Part shown: positions 5,155 to 5,205 of the stretch, one piece after another
Layout: every line of letters starts with the position of its first letter
Position numbering within the stretch: position 1 is the first letter of the stretch
DNA from: Pseudomonadota bacterium
Lineage (GTDB): Bacteria > Myxococcota > Myxococcia > Myxococcales > Anaeromyxobacteraceae
DNA: 5,205 bases
Direction: 5' to 3'
Assembly: GCA_023428085.1 (NCBI GenBank)
Contig: JAEYZK010000326.1
Span: forward strand, 1-5,205
Program-made: the position numbers and the translations under genes
Notes under the pieces: model-generated
Database searches by the model: none
The model's input: the letters and a program-made list of their open reading frames with translations, nothing else
What the model was told of the DNA's origin: nothing

Positions 5155-5205
5155 GGCTCTGACTCTGACTGTGACTCTGACTCGGACTCGGACCCGGACT
5201 CGGAC
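5155..5205. repeat. GACTCN hexanucleotide tandem array, cut by window edge
   Basis: From 5161 the bases form successive hexamers GACTCT, GACTGT, GACTCT, GACTCG, GACTCG, GACCCG, GACTCG and then GAC at the edge, after a degenerate first unit GGCTCT at 5155. The units shift from GACTCT-type on the left to GACTCG-type on the right, as expected of a slowly diverging array. In one plus-strand frame it would encode alternating Asp-Ser, but codon use in the upstream part of that frame is unlike that of the real genes. It is therefore called a non-coding microsatellite-like array. Its full length is unknown. Confidence 0.75.

Noticed and set aside
5134..5156. T-arm-like GGTTCGAGATCC on the minus strand, suggesting a tRNA
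   Set aside because: The flanking bases do not form a 5-bp T stem, and no acceptor, D or anticodon arms can be built around it.
1..5205. CRISPR array, insertion sequence, phage or defence genes
   Set aside because: No regularly spaced repeats, transposase, integrase, nuclease or other such protein is visible on either strand.

Overview
The window is very GC-rich, with codon third positions almost all G or C and long shadow frames on both strands. The genes recognised are bacterial: a two-membrane (Gram-negative) lipoprotein of the OmpA type, PlsY, and several inner-membrane proteins. Base composition and the style of the Yip1-domain and DUF2752 proteins suggest a myxobacterium or relative, possibly Anaeromyxobacter-like. 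That placement is inference; no rRNA or other phylogenetic marker is present.

Layout: (1) 1-1832, plus strand, is a tight three-gene run. It holds a Yip1-domain membrane protein cut by the left window edge, a small DUF2752 membrane protein, and plsY (acyl-phosphate:glycerol-3-phosphate acyltransferase, the first acylation step of phospholipid synthesis). The last two are linked by a possible 11-codon reading frame that overlaps the stop of one and the start of the other. (2) 1833-1888 is a short convergent gap with a small GC hairpin. (3) 1889-2527, minus strand, encodes a lipoprotein with a glycine-zipper segment and an OmpA-type peptidoglycan-binding domain. (4) 2528-2775 is a divergent promoter region containing a perfect 10-bp inverted repeat and candidate -10 elements facing both ways. 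(5) 2776-4973, plus strand, is a two-gene transporter pair: an EamA/DMT-type permease and a UMF1/Atg22-type MFS permease, overlapping by ATGA. (6) 4974-5205 is non-coding and dense in structure. It has a hairpin right after the last stop, a 56-nt near-perfect 23-pair hairpin, a REP-like palindrome whose two halves are separated by a GC hairpin, and a GACTCN hexanucleotide array running off the right edge.

The five complete genes and one partial gene are ordinary housekeeping, envelope and transport genes. They share a membrane or envelope theme but do not form an obvious new system. The least explained part is the composite of hairpins and repeats at 4974-5205, which looks like a cluster of dispersed intergenic repeats. 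The inverted repeat that overlaps the predicted -35 region of the lipoprotein gene is the best regulatory lead.
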